From assembly GCF_900115055.1 (NCBI RefSeq), contig NZ_FOVD01000002.1, forward strand, positions 186,001-250,000: 64,000 nt of DNA. Direction: 5' to 3'. The notes beneath the pieces were generated by a model. It ran no database searches and was not told the origin of the DNA. It saw only the letters and a program-made list of their open reading frames with translations. The stretch comes from Chryseobacterium oleae (lineage in GTDB: Bacteria; Bacteroidota; Bacteroidia; Flavobacteriales; Weeksellaceae). This document shows, piece after piece, positions 1 through 9,034 of the stretch; the first letter of the stretch is position 1, and every line of letters starts with the position of its first letter. A program made the position numbers and the translations under genes.

Positions 1-2764
1 AATGAACCGGTTTGATTTCTGTTTGATAAAACGTTTTGACGTCTTCAAAATTCAGAGTTTTGATCTGTCCGTAGATATCCTTTCTGAAATCGTGATAGAT
101 CCCAAGTTTTTTCAGTCGTAATGTGTTGAAAAATATATTGTTTCTGGTAATTCTTGTGGAAGCGATTTGTTTCAGCGCTGCATTTCTGGCGTTTTCAAAC
201 TGGGTTGGAACTTCAGGAAGTTCATTCATCAGTTCACCCATCGTGCTTACTGCGGTCTGAAGCTTGTCCGGCTGCGTTCCGATATATGTCGTGATATAGT
301 CAGGATGTCCCAGTTCAGAATTGGCAGCATAAGAAACATAAGCTGAATACGCTAAACTCTTACTTTCACGGATTTCCTGGAAAACAATGGATGAAAGTCC
401 TCTTCCAAAATATTCATTGAAAACATTGATCTTTCCGAAGTTTGAAGTATTCACCTCATGTCCTCTTCCTACTTTGCTCATTTCCATCTGCACCATGTCA
501 TAATCTGTGAAATAGACGTTTCCATTGGTTTCAGGTTCAGGATATTGCTTAGGTTGAGGGATCTGGAAACTTTCGTTTTCTACATATTGTCCGATATACT
601 GTTTGAAATTTTCAAGTTTTTTCCCATAATAAAATACCTGATAAGGATATTTGAACAGCTTTTTCATTCGGTCTGTAAATACTTCCGCGTTGCTGGTTTC
701 AAGTTCCTCCTTTGAAATAATATCCGTGTATCGTGAGAAGCTGCCCAGTTTGGTATAATTGGTCAGAGCAGTCATGATGCGGTTTTTATCTTTTCTGCTG
801 GCCTGACGGTTTTCCAGAACGGTTTCTACAAACTGTCTGTAAATCTCCTGATCAGGTTTTACATCATACATCCAGTGCTGAAGAAGGGCAATCCCTTTTT
901 CAATATTTTCCTCCAGTCCGCTCAGTGAAATCAGAAGCTGGTCGTTGGTTGTTTTAAAATCATTGCTCACACCGATCTTGAAGAATTCCTTCTTTAAATC
1001 TTCTGGTGAAAGATCTTCAGTTCCAAGATACTGTAGCAGCTGTGTAGAAATCCCAAGATCTCTGTCGTGATCACTTCCGAAAGGGAAAATAAAGTGAACC
1101 TGCGCAATATCATTGTATTTGTTCAGAACGAAGCTCAGCTTTTTATCCTTGATGGTATCTGTAAGGATTTCCTTCTCATAATCAATGAATTCCGGTTGTA
1201 TGTCTTCCGTTTTTTCTGCGACGATTTCCTTTAAAAAATCTGACTGTGCTTCACGGTTTATCTTGATAGGGGTAATTCCAGGGTTTTCAACTCTTACCAA
1301 CTGATCATTAACGCCTTTTTCTTTATAAACAATAACATAATTATCTTTGAAAAAAGCATTGGCAAAATCTACCACATCTTCTTTGGTGAAATCCTGATAT
1401 TCATCCAGTTCATTCAGTTCCTGCTCCCACGATCTTCCCTTGATGTAAGTGTCATAAAGATTCGTAGCCAGTCCATCAGCTGTTTCAAGGCCTTTCAAAC
1501 GCTGAAGTTTAAAATCATTGATGATGGCAGGAAGAATCCAGTCCGGGAAATCTCCTTTTTTGATCAGTTCGATCTGCTCCAGAACCATATCTTTTGCTTC
1601 ATCCATCGACTGTGTTTCTTTAGGAACCGCTACGATAGAAAAATATCCGTACTGCTTCAGGCCAACAGAAAAAGCCTGTGCCCAAAGCATTCTTTGTGTC
1701 TGATTGATATTAAGATCAAGCAATCCCGCTTCGCCTCTGTTACTGAGAATATTGGCCACAATATCTGCCAACATCGCTTCTCTGGTTCCGTAGCTGTCTG
1801 TTCTCCACGCAAGCTGAACTCTTGGTGTAGTAGGACTTTTTACTGTTCTTTTTACAATTTCAGTTAATGGTTGTTCAGCTACAGGCGTTTTTTTCGGAAG
1901 TTCCCGGTAAGGAATTGTTCCAAAATATTGATTAACAAGCTGAATGGTTTCCTCGAAATCCAGATCTCCCACTAAAACCATAGCATAATTATTCGGCACG
2001 TAATATTCGTCAAAATATTTATGAATTGCTTTCATAGAAGGGTTTTTCAGGTGTTCCGGCCTTCCGATGGTCGTTTGCTGACCGTTTGGATGGGTAGGAA
2101 ACAGGGCATCCATCAGTTCATAATTCACCACTCTTGAATCATTATCCTGAGCTCTGTTGAATTCCTCATATACCGATTCCAGTTCCGTATGGAAAAGTCG
2201 AAGGACAACTTCTGAAAATCTTTCCTTTTCTATTTTAAGCCATTTTTCAAGCTCATTATTCGGGACATTATTTTTGTAAACCGTTTCATCGAACCACGTA
2301 TGAGCATTCGTTCCGCTGGCACCCAGTGAAGAAATCACTTTATCATATTCATTCGCGATGGCGTACTGGCTGGCATCTTGGGATACTTCATCTATTTTTT
2401 TATAAACCTCCTTCTTCTTTTCAGGATCCTGTTCCGCTTTGTGCTCTTCATACAACGCTGAGATTTGGTCAAGAAGTTCCTTTTCTTTCTCCCAGTTTTG
2501 CGTTCCGATCTTAGAAGTTCCTTTAAACATCATATGTTCAAGATAATGTGCCAAACCTGTATTGTCAGCCGGATCATTGTTACTTCCCGTTCTCACGGGA
2601 ATATAAGTCTGTATCCTTGGGGCATCGAAATTCTGGGCAAGAAAAACCTTTAAGCCATTCTTCAGCGTATAGATTCTTACCTTATTTTCATCGTGCGTTA
2701 TTGTAATATATTCGTAGTTGTTTTTATCTGTATGAACCGTTTCTTTGTATCTTTTGTCAATCAT
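1..2764 (-). CDS. M16 family zinc metallopeptidase (insulinase/pitrilysin-like), 3' end outside window
   Basis: The first 921 codons are present and the C-terminus runs off the left edge. The start is the ATG whose complement is at 2762-2764. Residues 73-77 read HYLEH, the inverted HxxEH zinc motif of M16 peptidases, followed by MMFKGT. A downstream acidic segment (ELESVYEEF) fits the third zinc ligand. A second, catalytically inactive M16 half follows, as in the ~970-residue two-chamber members (pitrilysin/PqqL type), and the length fits. No signal peptide is visible, so the site of action is unclear. The family degrades peptides inside a closing chamber. The gene diverges from the response regulator at 3057. 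Family assignment is firm; substrate is unknown. Confidence 0.93.
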   Translation of the reverse strand, partial: MIDKRYKETVHTDKNNYEYITITHDENKVRIYTLKNGLKVFLAQNFDAPRIQTYIPVRTGSNNDPADNTGLAHYLEHMMFKGTSKIGTQNWEKEKELLDQISALYEEHKAEQDPEKKKEVYKKIDEVSQDASQYAIANEYDKVISSLGASGTNAHTWFDETVYKNNVPNNELEKWLKIEKERFSEVVLRLFHTELESVYEEFNRAQDNDSRVVNYELMDALFPTHPNGQQTTIGRPEHLKNPSMKAIHKYFDEYYVPNNYAMVLVGDLDFEETIQLVNQYFGTIPYRELPKKTPVAEQPLTEIVKRTVKSPTTPRVQLAWRTDSYGTREAMLADIVANILSNRGEAGLLDLNINQTQRMLWAQAFSVGLKQYGYFSIVAVPKETQSMDEAKDMVLEQIELIKKGDFPDWILPAIINDFKLQRLKGLETADGLATNLYDTYIKGRSWEQELNELDEYQDFTKEDVVDFANAFFKDNYVIVYKEKGVNDQLVRVENPGITPIKINREAQSDFLKEIVAEKTEDIQPEFIDYEKEILTDTIKDKKLSFVLNKYNDIAQVHFIFPFGSDHDRDLGISTQLLQYLGTEDLSPEDLKKEFFKIGVSNDFKTTNDQLLISLSGLEENIEKGIALLQHWMYDVKPDQEIYRQFVETVLENRQASRKDKNRIMTALTNYTKLGSFSRYTDIISKEELETSNAEVFTDRMKKLFKYPYQVFYYGKKLENFKQYIGQYVENESFQIPQPKQYPEPETNGNVYFTDYDMVQMEMSKVGRGHEVNTSNFGKINVFNEYFGRGLSSIVFQEIRESKSLAYSAYVSYAANSELGHPDYITTYIGTQPDKLQTAVSTMGELMNELPEVPTQFENARNAALKQIASTRITRNNIFFNTLRLKKLGIYHDFRKDIYGQIKTLNFEDVKTFYQTEIKPVH

Positions 2765-2803
2765 AAGCTAACTCATTTCATTCTTTTAGATCCGAATGCA
2801 CTA

Positions 2804-2811
2804 CAAATGTA
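2804..2811 (-). promoter_or_regulatory. Bacteroidetes-type -7 promoter element for the M16 gene
   Basis: On the minus strand this reads TACATTTG, matching TAnnTTTG, about 40 bases upstream of the M16 start. No clear -33 TTTG was found at the expected spacing. Confidence 0.5.
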
Positions 2812-2933
2812 AGCAATCAAAGAAAATTTCGGTGTGTTTTTGTGACTATTGCATCTATAACTTCGATTTGTAAAGATGAAAAGGAAATCTTTTTTCTTGT
2901 CACCATCATTCAGTGAATTTTTCAACGCCAACA

Positions 2934-2976
2934 ATTGACCATTCATTGCGAAGCAAAATTCACCATTGACAGTTTC
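2934..2976. repeat. Dispersed intergenic repeat (ATTCACCATT / GCGAAGC family), copy 1
   Basis: A core TTGCGAAGCAAAATTCACC followed by ATTGACAGTTT lies between the divergent M16 and regulator genes. Near-identical copies occur at 4600-4642 and, inverted, at 48741-48780. Origin is unknown. Confidence 0.7.
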
Positions 2977-3056
2977 ACGTTAAATTTCATCCCACTACTG
3001 TTCATTTGCTCAAAAAATTCAATAAGTTTGCATCAGGTTTTCCAAAAACAACCATT

Positions 3057-4382
3057 ATGTCCGGAAACATTCTGATCATCGATGATGAGATCAAGCTCCT
3101 GAAATTACTGGGGATGATTCTTTCCCAAGAAAATTTTAACGTCAAAGAAGCTTCTACAGCACGTTCTGCGATGACCATGCTCGAGCAGCATGAATTTGAT
3201 GTCGTTTTATGTGATGTCCGCCTTCCTGATGCTTTCGGGGTAGAATTGGTGCGATCTATCAAAACCAAGTATCCACATCTTGAAATTATTCTGATGACCG
3301 CTTTCGGAAATATTACTGATGCTGTTCAGGCCATGAAAAACGGGGCGTATGACTATCTGGTAAAAGGAGATGATAACGAGAAAATCATTCCACTGGTGTA
3401 CAAAGCCCTGGAAAAAGTAAAAGATAACCGTTCTAAAATTGGTCAGAAAACTACTGTGTCAAAAGGATTCGGACAGATCATTGGAACTTCTCCGCTGATC
3501 CTTCAGTCTAAAAAACTGGCTGAAAAAGTAGCTTTAACGGATGCTGCTGTTCTTCTGACCGGAGAAACAGGAACCGGAAAAGAAGTTTTTGCCAATGCTA
3601 TCCATGACGGAAGTGACAGAAAGAAAAATAATTTTGTAGCGATCAACTGCTCAGCTTTCAGCAAAGAAATACTGGAAAGCGAACTTTTCGGACACAAACA
3701 AGGCGCATTTACCGGGGCTGTAAAAGACAAAAAAGGTCTGATAGAAGAAGCCAACGGAGGAACCTTATTTTTAGACGAAATAGGAGAGATGCCCATTGAA
3801 CTTCAAGCCAAATTGCTGCGTGTTCTCGAGACCGGAGAATTCATCAAAATGGGCGAGACGAAAGTATCCCGATCAGATTTCAGACTGATTGCTGCAACCA
3901 ACCGCGATCTGGAAGACGAAATTAGACAAGGCCATTTTAGAGAAGATCTCTATTTCCGACTGAATGTTTTCGAGATCCATCTTCCGCCATTACGTGAAAG
4001 AAAAGAAGATTTGAAACTACTGGCCAAAAACTTTATTGATATTTTCTCCCGTAAACTTCACCTTTCAAACCTTCAGGTGAACCCTGATTACTATAAAACC
4101 CTTGAAAAAAACGACTGGAAAGGGAATATCCGCGAGCTTAGAAACGCCGTAGAAAGAAGCCTTATTCTGATGGAAGACAACATCCTCGATTCGGAAAGTT
4201 TACCCCATTATTCTGATAAAATCGTTCCTGAAAGCGACTCATTAAGCATGAGATCTCTTGAAAAAATTCATATCCAAAAAGTCCTTCAATACACAAAAGG
4301 CAATAAAGCCGAAGCCGCCAGGCTGTTGGAAATCGGTATTGCGACGCTGTATCGTAAGCTGGAGGAGTATGGATGGAGATAA
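3057..4382 (+). CDS. Sigma-54-dependent response regulator (NtrC family), probable regulator of the kdp genes
   Basis: 441 residues from the ATG at 3057; a TTG 17 codons earlier is less likely because MSGNILIIDDE is a typical receiver start. The receiver domain (1-118) has D9/D10, phospho-acceptor D53 and K103. The AAA+ domain (about 140-370) has Walker A GETGTGKE (169-176), the sigma-54 contact loop GAFTGA (216-221) and Walker B GGTLFLDE. A Fis-type helix-turn-helix closes the protein. This class activates RpoN promoters from upstream sites. The gene precedes kdpFABC in the same direction, and the matching sensors lie beyond the pump genes, so it plausibly replaces OmpR-type KdpE. Family is certain; the kdp target is inferred from context. 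Confidence 0.93.
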   Translation: MSGNILIIDDEIKLLKLLGMILSQENFNVKEASTARSAMTMLEQHEFDVVLCDVRLPDAFGVELVRSIKTKYPHLEIILMTAFGNITDAVQAMKNGAYDYLVKGDDNEKIIPLVYKALEKVKDNRSKIGQKTTVSKGFGQIIGTSPLILQSKKLAEKVALTDAAVLLTGETGTGKEVFANAIHDGSDRKKNNFVAINCSAFSKEILESELFGHKQGAFTGAVKDKKGLIEEANGGTLFLDEIGEMPIELQAKLLRVLETGEFIKMGETKVSRSDFRLIAATNRDLEDEIRQGHFREDLYFRLNVFEIHLPPLRERKEDLKLLAKNFIDIFSRKLHLSNLQVNPDYYKTLEKNDWKGNIRELRNAVERSLILMEDNILDSESLPHYSDKIVPESDSLSMRSLEKIHIQKVLQYTKGNKAEAARLLEIGIATLYRKLEEYGWR

Positions 4383-4442
4383 ATGAGTTGAAGAGTTTTA
4401 GCGTCGGAGTGTAAGAGAGTTATAAATTATGAGTTATTAGTT

Positions 4443-4507
4443 TCGGCGGGTGAGTGCCGATGAATAAACGACAAATATCTGGTGGCTGAGGTTCCCGAAG
4501 CCACCAG
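4443..4507. other. Two inverted repeats downstream of the response regulator
   Basis: TCGGC (4443-4447) pairs with GCCGA (4456-4460). CTGGTGGCT (4479-4487) pairs perfectly with AGCCACCAG (4499-4507) across an 11-base loop. No T-run follows, so these are not classical terminators. They could be RNA structures or repeat-derived palindromes in the spacer before the kdp genes. Confidence 0.55.
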
Positions 4508-4510
4508 CGG

Positions 4511-4545
4511 TAATGTCTGAAATCTGAAATCTGAAATCTGATGTC
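4511..4545. repeat. Short tandem repeat of ATCTGAAA-like units
   Basis: Three copies of an 8-base unit (ATCTGAAA) are followed by degenerate relatives (TCTGATG, TCTGACG, TCTAGT). Similar strings occur at 48690-48720 and 52878-52905, pointing to a dispersed low-complexity intergenic family. Confidence 0.6.
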
Positions 4546-4599
4546 TGACGTCTAGTATCTAAAATCTTGGCTCTTGCTTCTTGAATCTTGAATCTATCA

Positions 4600-4642
4600 A
4601 TTCACCATTCCCTTGCGAAGCAAAATTCACCATTGACAGTTT
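4600..4642. repeat. Dispersed intergenic repeat (ATTCACCATT / GCGAAGC family), copy 2
   Basis: Same core as 2934-2976: TTCACCATT, CTTGCGAAGCAAAA, TTCACCATTGACAGTTT. The half-site TTCACCATT appears on both sides of the TTGC-GAA-GCAA mini-palindrome. Confidence 0.7.
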
Positions 4643-4700
4643 CCCCTCTAACATCTAACCTCTAGTTTCTAACTTCTAATCCCTATCATTTCAATAAACG

Positions 4701-4721
4701 AGCCTATCAAAATGATAGGCT
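4701..4721. terminator. Perfect 9-bp hairpin before the kdp leader
   Basis: AGCCTATCA (4701-4709) and TGATAGGCT (4713-4721) enclose a 3-base loop, followed by a T-rich stretch (TTCGTGTTTT). It could end transcription from the regulator gene and insulate the kdp operon. Confidence 0.55.
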
Positions 4722-4796
4722 TTCGTGTTTTGGTATGGTTGAGTTATTTGTTTTAATGTATTGATTATTAGATTATTGAATGTTTTATTTTCAAAT

Positions 4797-4813
4797 TGGG
4801 CCTTCTTTTGGCC
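4797..4813 (+). promoter_or_regulatory. Weak sigma-54-like promoter candidate for the kdp operon
   Basis: TGGGCC, then TTCTT, then TTGGCC puts GG (4799-4800) and GC (4811-4812) ten bases apart, the invariant spacing of -24/-12 promoters, but surrounding bases fit poorly. No TAnnTTTG element is visible between 4720 and 4842. The nearby NtrC-type regulator makes a sigma-54 promoter plausible; this exact site is a guess. Confidence 0.25.
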
Positions 4814-4841
4814 TATAGGACAAGAATAAAATATTTTAAAA

Positions 4842-4949
4842 ATGACAATTTCAAGAAAAACGTTCAAAAAACGTGAGCACGCAGGCTTCAGTCTGCTGAT
4901 GGTATCGTACGTACTGATGACTCTATTAACCTTAATAATAACGATATGA
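4842..4949 (+). CDS. Uncharacterised 35-residue membrane micro-ORF at the head of the kdp operon
   Basis: ATG at 4842, stop TGA at 4947-4949. The peptide has a basic N-terminus (RKTFKKREH) followed by one hydrophobic segment (FSLLMVSYVLMTLLTLITI), which predicts a single-span inner-membrane peptide with positive-inside topology. Its stop overlaps the next start (ATGA, 4946-4949), a translational-coupling arrangement. The order micro-ORF, micro-ORF, kdpF, kdpA with tight spacing suggests a small Kdp accessory peptide. I do not recognise a family. It is shorter than usual gene-calling cut-offs. Confidence 0.5.
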   Translation: MTISRKTFKKREHAGFSLLMVSYVLMTLLTLIITI

Positions 4950-5029
4950 TGCTGATAAGTTTGATCCTGCTTTTTGCAGTGATGTTCTGGCTTCTCTATA
5001 AATCCGTTGAATTTTTTGATAAAATATAA
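4946..5029 (+). CDS. Second uncharacterised membrane micro-ORF (27 residues) before kdpF
   Basis: Starts inside the stop of the preceding micro-ORF and ends 4 bases before kdpF. The peptide begins MMLISLILLFAVMFWLLYK and ends SVEFFDKI: one transmembrane helix with a short amphipathic tail, the same architecture as KdpF but a different sequence. KdpF stabilises the KdpABC complex in other bacteria, so this could be a second small subunit or a KdpF paralogue. Function is inferred only from size, hydrophobicity and position. Confidence 0.5.
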   Translation: MMLISLILLFAVMFWLLYKSVEFFDKI

Positions 5030-5033
5030 AACT

Positions 5034-5111
5034 ATGTGGAGTTTATTTTTCCTTTCAATTCTGGCCTTTGTGTACATCTGCTACGTTTTGCTGAAACCTG
5101 AAAAATTTTAA
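5034..5111 (+). CDS. kdpF: KdpF, small subunit of the K+-transporting ATPase
   Basis: 25 residues: one hydrophobic helix (WSLFFLSILAFVYICYVLL) ending in KPEKF, the usual KdpF C-terminal signature (L-x-PE-x-F). It lies 6 bases before kdpA. In characterised Kdp systems KdpF is a single-span peptide that stabilises the KdpFABC complex. The gene is too short for most automatic callers but fits family size and position. Confidence 0.85.
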   Translation: MWSLFFLSILAFVYICYVLLKPEKF

Positions 5112-5117
5112 CCGGTC

Positions 5118-6812
5118 ATGAATACAGAAATTTTAGGCGTTATTGCCATGTTTGTGATCACATTAGTCATTGGAATATTTCTTGGAAAATACATTGCTAA
5201 TGTGTACGGGTACAAAAAGACCTTTTTAGATCCTGTTTTTGAACCTGTTGAAAAAGTAATTTATAAAATATCGGGAATCAACCCGGCCCGTCAGATGACC
5301 TGGAAACAGAATATGTATGCCATGCTGACGATCAATCTGGTCTGGTTCATCATAGGATTCCTGATCCTGCTGACCCAGGCGTGGCTTCCTTTAAATCCCG
5401 ACGGAAACCCGAATATGTCCCCTGATCTCGCTTTTAATACAGCTATTTCCTTTTTGGTGAACTGTAACCTTCAGCATTATTCAGGAGAAACGGGAGTCAG
5501 TTATTTAAGTCAGCTTTATCTGATGTTCCTGCAGTTTGTAACCGCAGCTACCGGAATGGCGGCTATGGCTGTTCTTTTCAAAGCTTTTAAAGATAAAACA
5601 ACGACAGAATTAGGGAATTTCTACGATTTCTTTACTAAATCTGTGGTCAGAATACTCGTGCCGATCAGTATCCTTGTTGCTCTGATCCTTTCTGCTAACG
5701 GAAGTCCGATGACTTTTGAAGGGAAAGATCATATAACAACGCTGGAAGGACAAAAAGTGGATGTTTCCAGAGGCCCTGCAGCTGTTTTTGTAGCGATCAA
5801 GCACTTGGGAACGAATGGAGGAGGCTTCTTCGGAGCCAATTCAGCACACCCGCTTGAAAACCCTAATTATGTGACTAATATGACCGAAATGGTCACTCAG
5901 ATGATCATTCCGTTTGCATTGGTTTTTGCGTTAGGATTCTATCTGAAAAAAAGAAAACTGTCATGGGTGATTTTTACCGTAATGACGGTCGGTTTTCTGG
6001 CGCTTGCCGTTCCGAATATCGTAAATGAAACCAACGGTAATCCTCTAATCACAGAAATGGGTACTGACAACAGCCTCGGAGCTATGGAAGGTAAGGAAAT
6101 ACGTTTCGGAAGTGCATCTTCAGGATATTGGAGCATTGCAACGACGGTGATCTCAACAGGGTCTGTTAATGCCATGCACGACAGTACAATGCCTCTTTCA
6201 GGCATGAATGAACTGCTGGCGATGATGATCAACTGTTTCTACGGAGGCTGCGGGGTCGGAATTCTGAATTATTTCATATTCATCATCCTCGCTGTATTTA
6301 TCAGTGGTCTGATGGTAGGGAGGACGCCGGAATTCATGGGTAAAAAGATTGAAGCCAAAGAGATGAAGATCGCCATGATCGTGGCTCTGTTCCATCCGTT
6401 CCTAATATTGGTAGGAACAGCATTAACAGCTTATCTGCCTGAATTTGGTGCCAAAACATTGAATAATCCGGGATTCCACGGGTTCAGTGAAATGCTATAC
6501 GAGTTTACTTCTTCTTCTGCGAACAACGGTTCCGGATTTGAAGGGCTTGGTGACAATACCCCATGGTGGAATATCTCAACAGGAATCGTATTGCTGTTAT
6601 CCAGATTTATTCCGATCATCGGACCGATAGCGATTGCAGGATTATTGGCACAGAAAAAATTCATCCCGGAAAGTTCAGGAACTCTGAAAACGGATACGGC
6701 TACTTTCGGCTTTATGACGCTAGCGGTGATCCTTCTTATTGCAGCCCTGTCTTTCTTCCCGGCCCTTACATTAGGACCTATTGCAGAACAGATCCAGTAT
6801 TTCTCTAAATAA
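5118..6812 (+). CDS. kdpA: K+-transporting ATPase subunit A (KdpA, K+ selectivity channel)
   Basis: 564 residues, about ten transmembrane helices, a full-length member of the superfamily of K+ transporters. The selectivity-filter loops are recognisable, including NCNLQHYSGE (first repeat), NGGGFFGANSAHP (second) and SSANNGSGFEG (later repeat). KdpA binds and conducts K+ and passes it through an internal tunnel to KdpB. It follows kdpF by 6 bases. kdpB begins 172 bases downstream, a longer spacer than usual for kdp operons, with no obvious terminator or -7 element. Confidence 0.97.
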   Translation: MNTEILGVIAMFVITLVIGIFLGKYIANVYGYKKTFLDPVFEPVEKVIYKISGINPARQMTWKQNMYAMLTINLVWFIIGFLILLTQAWLPLNPDGNPNMSPDLAFNTAISFLVNCNLQHYSGETGVSYLSQLYLMFLQFVTAATGMAAMAVLFKAFKDKTTTELGNFYDFFTKSVVRILVPISILVALILSANGSPMTFEGKDHITTLEGQKVDVSRGPAAVFVAIKHLGTNGGGFFGANSAHPLENPNYVTNMTEMVTQMIIPFALVFALGFYLKKRKLSWVIFTVMTVGFLALAVPNIVNETNGNPLITEMGTDNSLGAMEGKEIRFGSASSGYWSIATTVISTGSVNAMHDSTMPLSGMNELLAMMINCFYGGCGVGILNYFIFIILAVFISGLMVGRTPEFMGKKIEAKEMKIAMIVALFHPFLILVGTALTAYLPEFGAKTLNNPGFHGFSEMLYEFTSSSANNGSGFEGLGDNTPWWNISTGIVLLLSRFIPIIGPIAIAGLLAQKKFIPESSGTLKTDTATFGFMTLAVILLIAALSFFPALTLGPIAEQIQYFSK

Positions 6813-6984
6813 ACATTAAAAATTAAAATCAATAGTCAACCATTAGGAAGATTGAAATATCAGGGAACCAGTCTAAACTCATCGAAACATTCACCTGAAT
6901 ATATTATCCATTTTCAATCCTTTTTGTTTTAATCTGTCTTAATGGTTACCGTTGATTTACAATTATATAACTCTTTCAAAAAAA

Positions 6985-9024
6985 ATGAAAAATCAATCAC
7001 AGACATTGTTTCAAAAAGATTTGGTGAACGAAGCGATCAAACAGTCCTTCGTGAAGCTAAATCCGAAAATCATGTTTAAAAATCCCGTGATGTTCCTGGT
7101 AGAAGTAGGAACTGTTGTGATGTTCATCGTAAGCCTTTTCAGTCTTACAGGAGACAAATCACAGGGAAGCTTTGCTTATAATTTTACCGTATTCATTATC
7201 TTATTTTTCACCGTTCTTTTCGCCAATTTTGCAGAAGCTATTGCAGAAGCCAGAGGAAAAGCTCAGGCGGATACCCTTAGAAAAACACGTGAAGAAACTC
7301 CTGCTAAAGTAGTTTTGGAGAACAAACCGGGATTTCAGGTAGAAACCGTTCTGAGAATGTCTGCCGAAATGAAGCTTGGTGATATTTTCCTTTGCGAAAC
7401 AGGAGACCAGATCCCGATGGACGGAGAAATTATCGAAGGACTTGCTACCATTGATGAATCTGCCATTACCGGAGAAAGTGCACCCGTTATCCGTGAATCC
7501 GGAGGAGATAAAAGCTCTGTAACGGGAGGAACAAAGGTTCTTTCAGACAGAATAAAAGTAAAAGTGACCACCAAACCGGGAGAGTCCTTTTTGGACAAAA
7601 TGATTGCCCTTGTAGAAGGAGCATCAAGACAGAAAACACCTAATGAAATCGCATTAACTATACTTTTGGCAGGATTTACCCTGACCTTTATTATCGTAAC
7701 ACTCACTTTAAAACCTTTTGCAGACTATGCGCAGACTCCCATTACTATTGCGGCATTTATCTCACTTTTCGTTTGTTTGATTCCCACAACCATTGGAGGT
7801 CTGCTTTCTGCAATCGGAATCGCCGGAATGGACAGAGCTCTGAGAGCTAACGTAATTACCAAGAGTGGTAAAGCAGTGGAAACTGCCGGAGACATCGATG
7901 TACTGCTTCTTGATAAAACAGGAACCATCACCATCGGAAACCGTAAGGCGACGGAATTTCACCCTGCAGACGGAATCAGACTGCCGGATTTTATTAAAGC
8001 TTCTGCGTTAAGTTCAGTAGCCGATGAAACACCGGAAGGAAAATCCATTATAGAACTAAGCCAGCTAAAATCAGAAGACCTTCTTGTTCCCAACCCGGTC
8101 TATATAGATTTCTCAGCGGAAACAAGAACATCAGGAATTGATTTTGAAGACACAAGGATTAGAAAAGGAGCTTATGACACGATAAAAAAACTGACTGAAA
8201 AAGCCGGGAATATCTTCCCGAAAGAAACCCAGGATGCCGTTACCAAAATTTCCGAAAACGGAGGAACGCCTCTTGTAGTAAGCGTTAATGAAAAAGTCTG
8301 GGGGGTAATCGAACTTCAGGATATCATTAAAACAGGAATTCAGGAACGTTTCCAGAGACTGAGAAAAATGGGGGTAAAGACGGTAATGGTAACCGGCGAT
8401 AATCCTCTGACTGCAAAATTCATCGCTGAAAAAGCAGGTGTAGATGATTTCATTGCTGAAGCCAAGCCCGAAGACAAAATGAACTACATCAAAAAAGAAC
8501 AGCAGGAAGGAAAGCTGGTCGCGATGATGGGAGATGGGACGAATGATGCGCCGGCACTGGCTCAGGCCGATGTGGGAGTAGCAATGAACAGCGGAACACA
8601 AGCTGCAAAGGAAGCAGGGAATATGGTGGATCTTGACAATGACCCGACAAAGCTGATCGAAATCGTGGAGATTGGAAAACAATTGCTGATGACCCGTGGA
8701 ACACTGACGACTTTCAGTATTGCGAATGACGTTGCTAAATACTTTGCCATTATTCCGGCACTGTTTATCACCTTCATTCCTTCGCTTCAGAAGTTGAATA
8801 TTATGAATCTTCACAGCCCGGAAACAGCGATATTATCAGCCGTTATTTTCAATGCCGTGATCATTCCTTTCCTTATTCCGTTAGCATTAAAAGGCGTTGC
8901 CTATAAACCGATTGGTGCCAGTGCGCTCCTGAGAAGAAACCTTTTAATCTACGGTTTGGGTGGTGTTATTGTTCCGTTTATCGGGATTAAAATCATCGAT
9001 TTAGTGATCAGTTTATTCTATTAA
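6985..9024 (+). CDS. kdpB: K+-transporting P-type ATPase subunit B (KdpB)
   Basis: 679 residues from ATG 6985; a TTG at 6952 adds 11 residues without family support. P-type ATPase marks are all present: TGES (162-165) in the actuator domain, the phosphorylation motif DKTGT with catalytic D310, and [19 protein letters not shown] in the hinge region. The TM helices match the type IA subfamily. It hydrolyses ATP to drive K+ accumulation through KdpA at very low external K+. It is followed 10 bases later by kdpC. Confidence 0.97.
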   Translation: MKNQSQTLFQKDLVNEAIKQSFVKLNPKIMFKNPVMFLVEVGTVVMFIVSLFSLTGDKSQGSFAYNFTVFIILFFTVLFANFAEAIAEARGKAQADTLRKTREETPAKVVLENKPGFQVETVLRMSAEMKLGDIFLCETGDQIPMDGEIIEGLATIDESAITGESAPVIRESGGDKSSVTGGTKVLSDRIKVKVTTKPGESFLDKMIALVEGASRQKTPNEIALTILLAGFTLTFIIVTLTLKPFADYAQTPITIAAFISLFVCLIPTTIGGLLSAIGIAGMDRALRANVITKSGKAVETAGDIDVLLLDKTGTITIGNRKATEFHPADGIRLPDFIKASALSSVADETPEGKSIIELSQLKSEDLLVPNPVYIDFSAETRTSGIDFEDTRIRKGAYDTIKKLTEKAGNIFPKETQDAVTKISENGGTPLVVSVNEKVWGVIELQDIIKTGIQERFQRLRKMGVKTVMVTGDNPLTAKFIAEKAGVDDFIAEAKPEDKMNYIKKEQQEGKLVAMMGDGTNDAPALAQADVGVAMNSGTQAAKEAGNMVDLDNDPTKLIEIVEIGKQLLMTRGTLTTFSIANDVAKYFAIIPALFITFIPSLQKLNIMNLHSPETAILSAVIFNAVIIPFLIPLALKGVAYKPIGASALLRRNLLIYGLGGVIVPFIGIKIIDLVISLFY

Positions 9025-9034
9025 AATTAAAAAA

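Noticed and set aside
2969..2985. parS-like site near GTTTCACGTTAAA
   Set aside because: Only the left half of the parS palindrome (GTTTCACGT) is present; the right half does not match, and it lies far from parAB.
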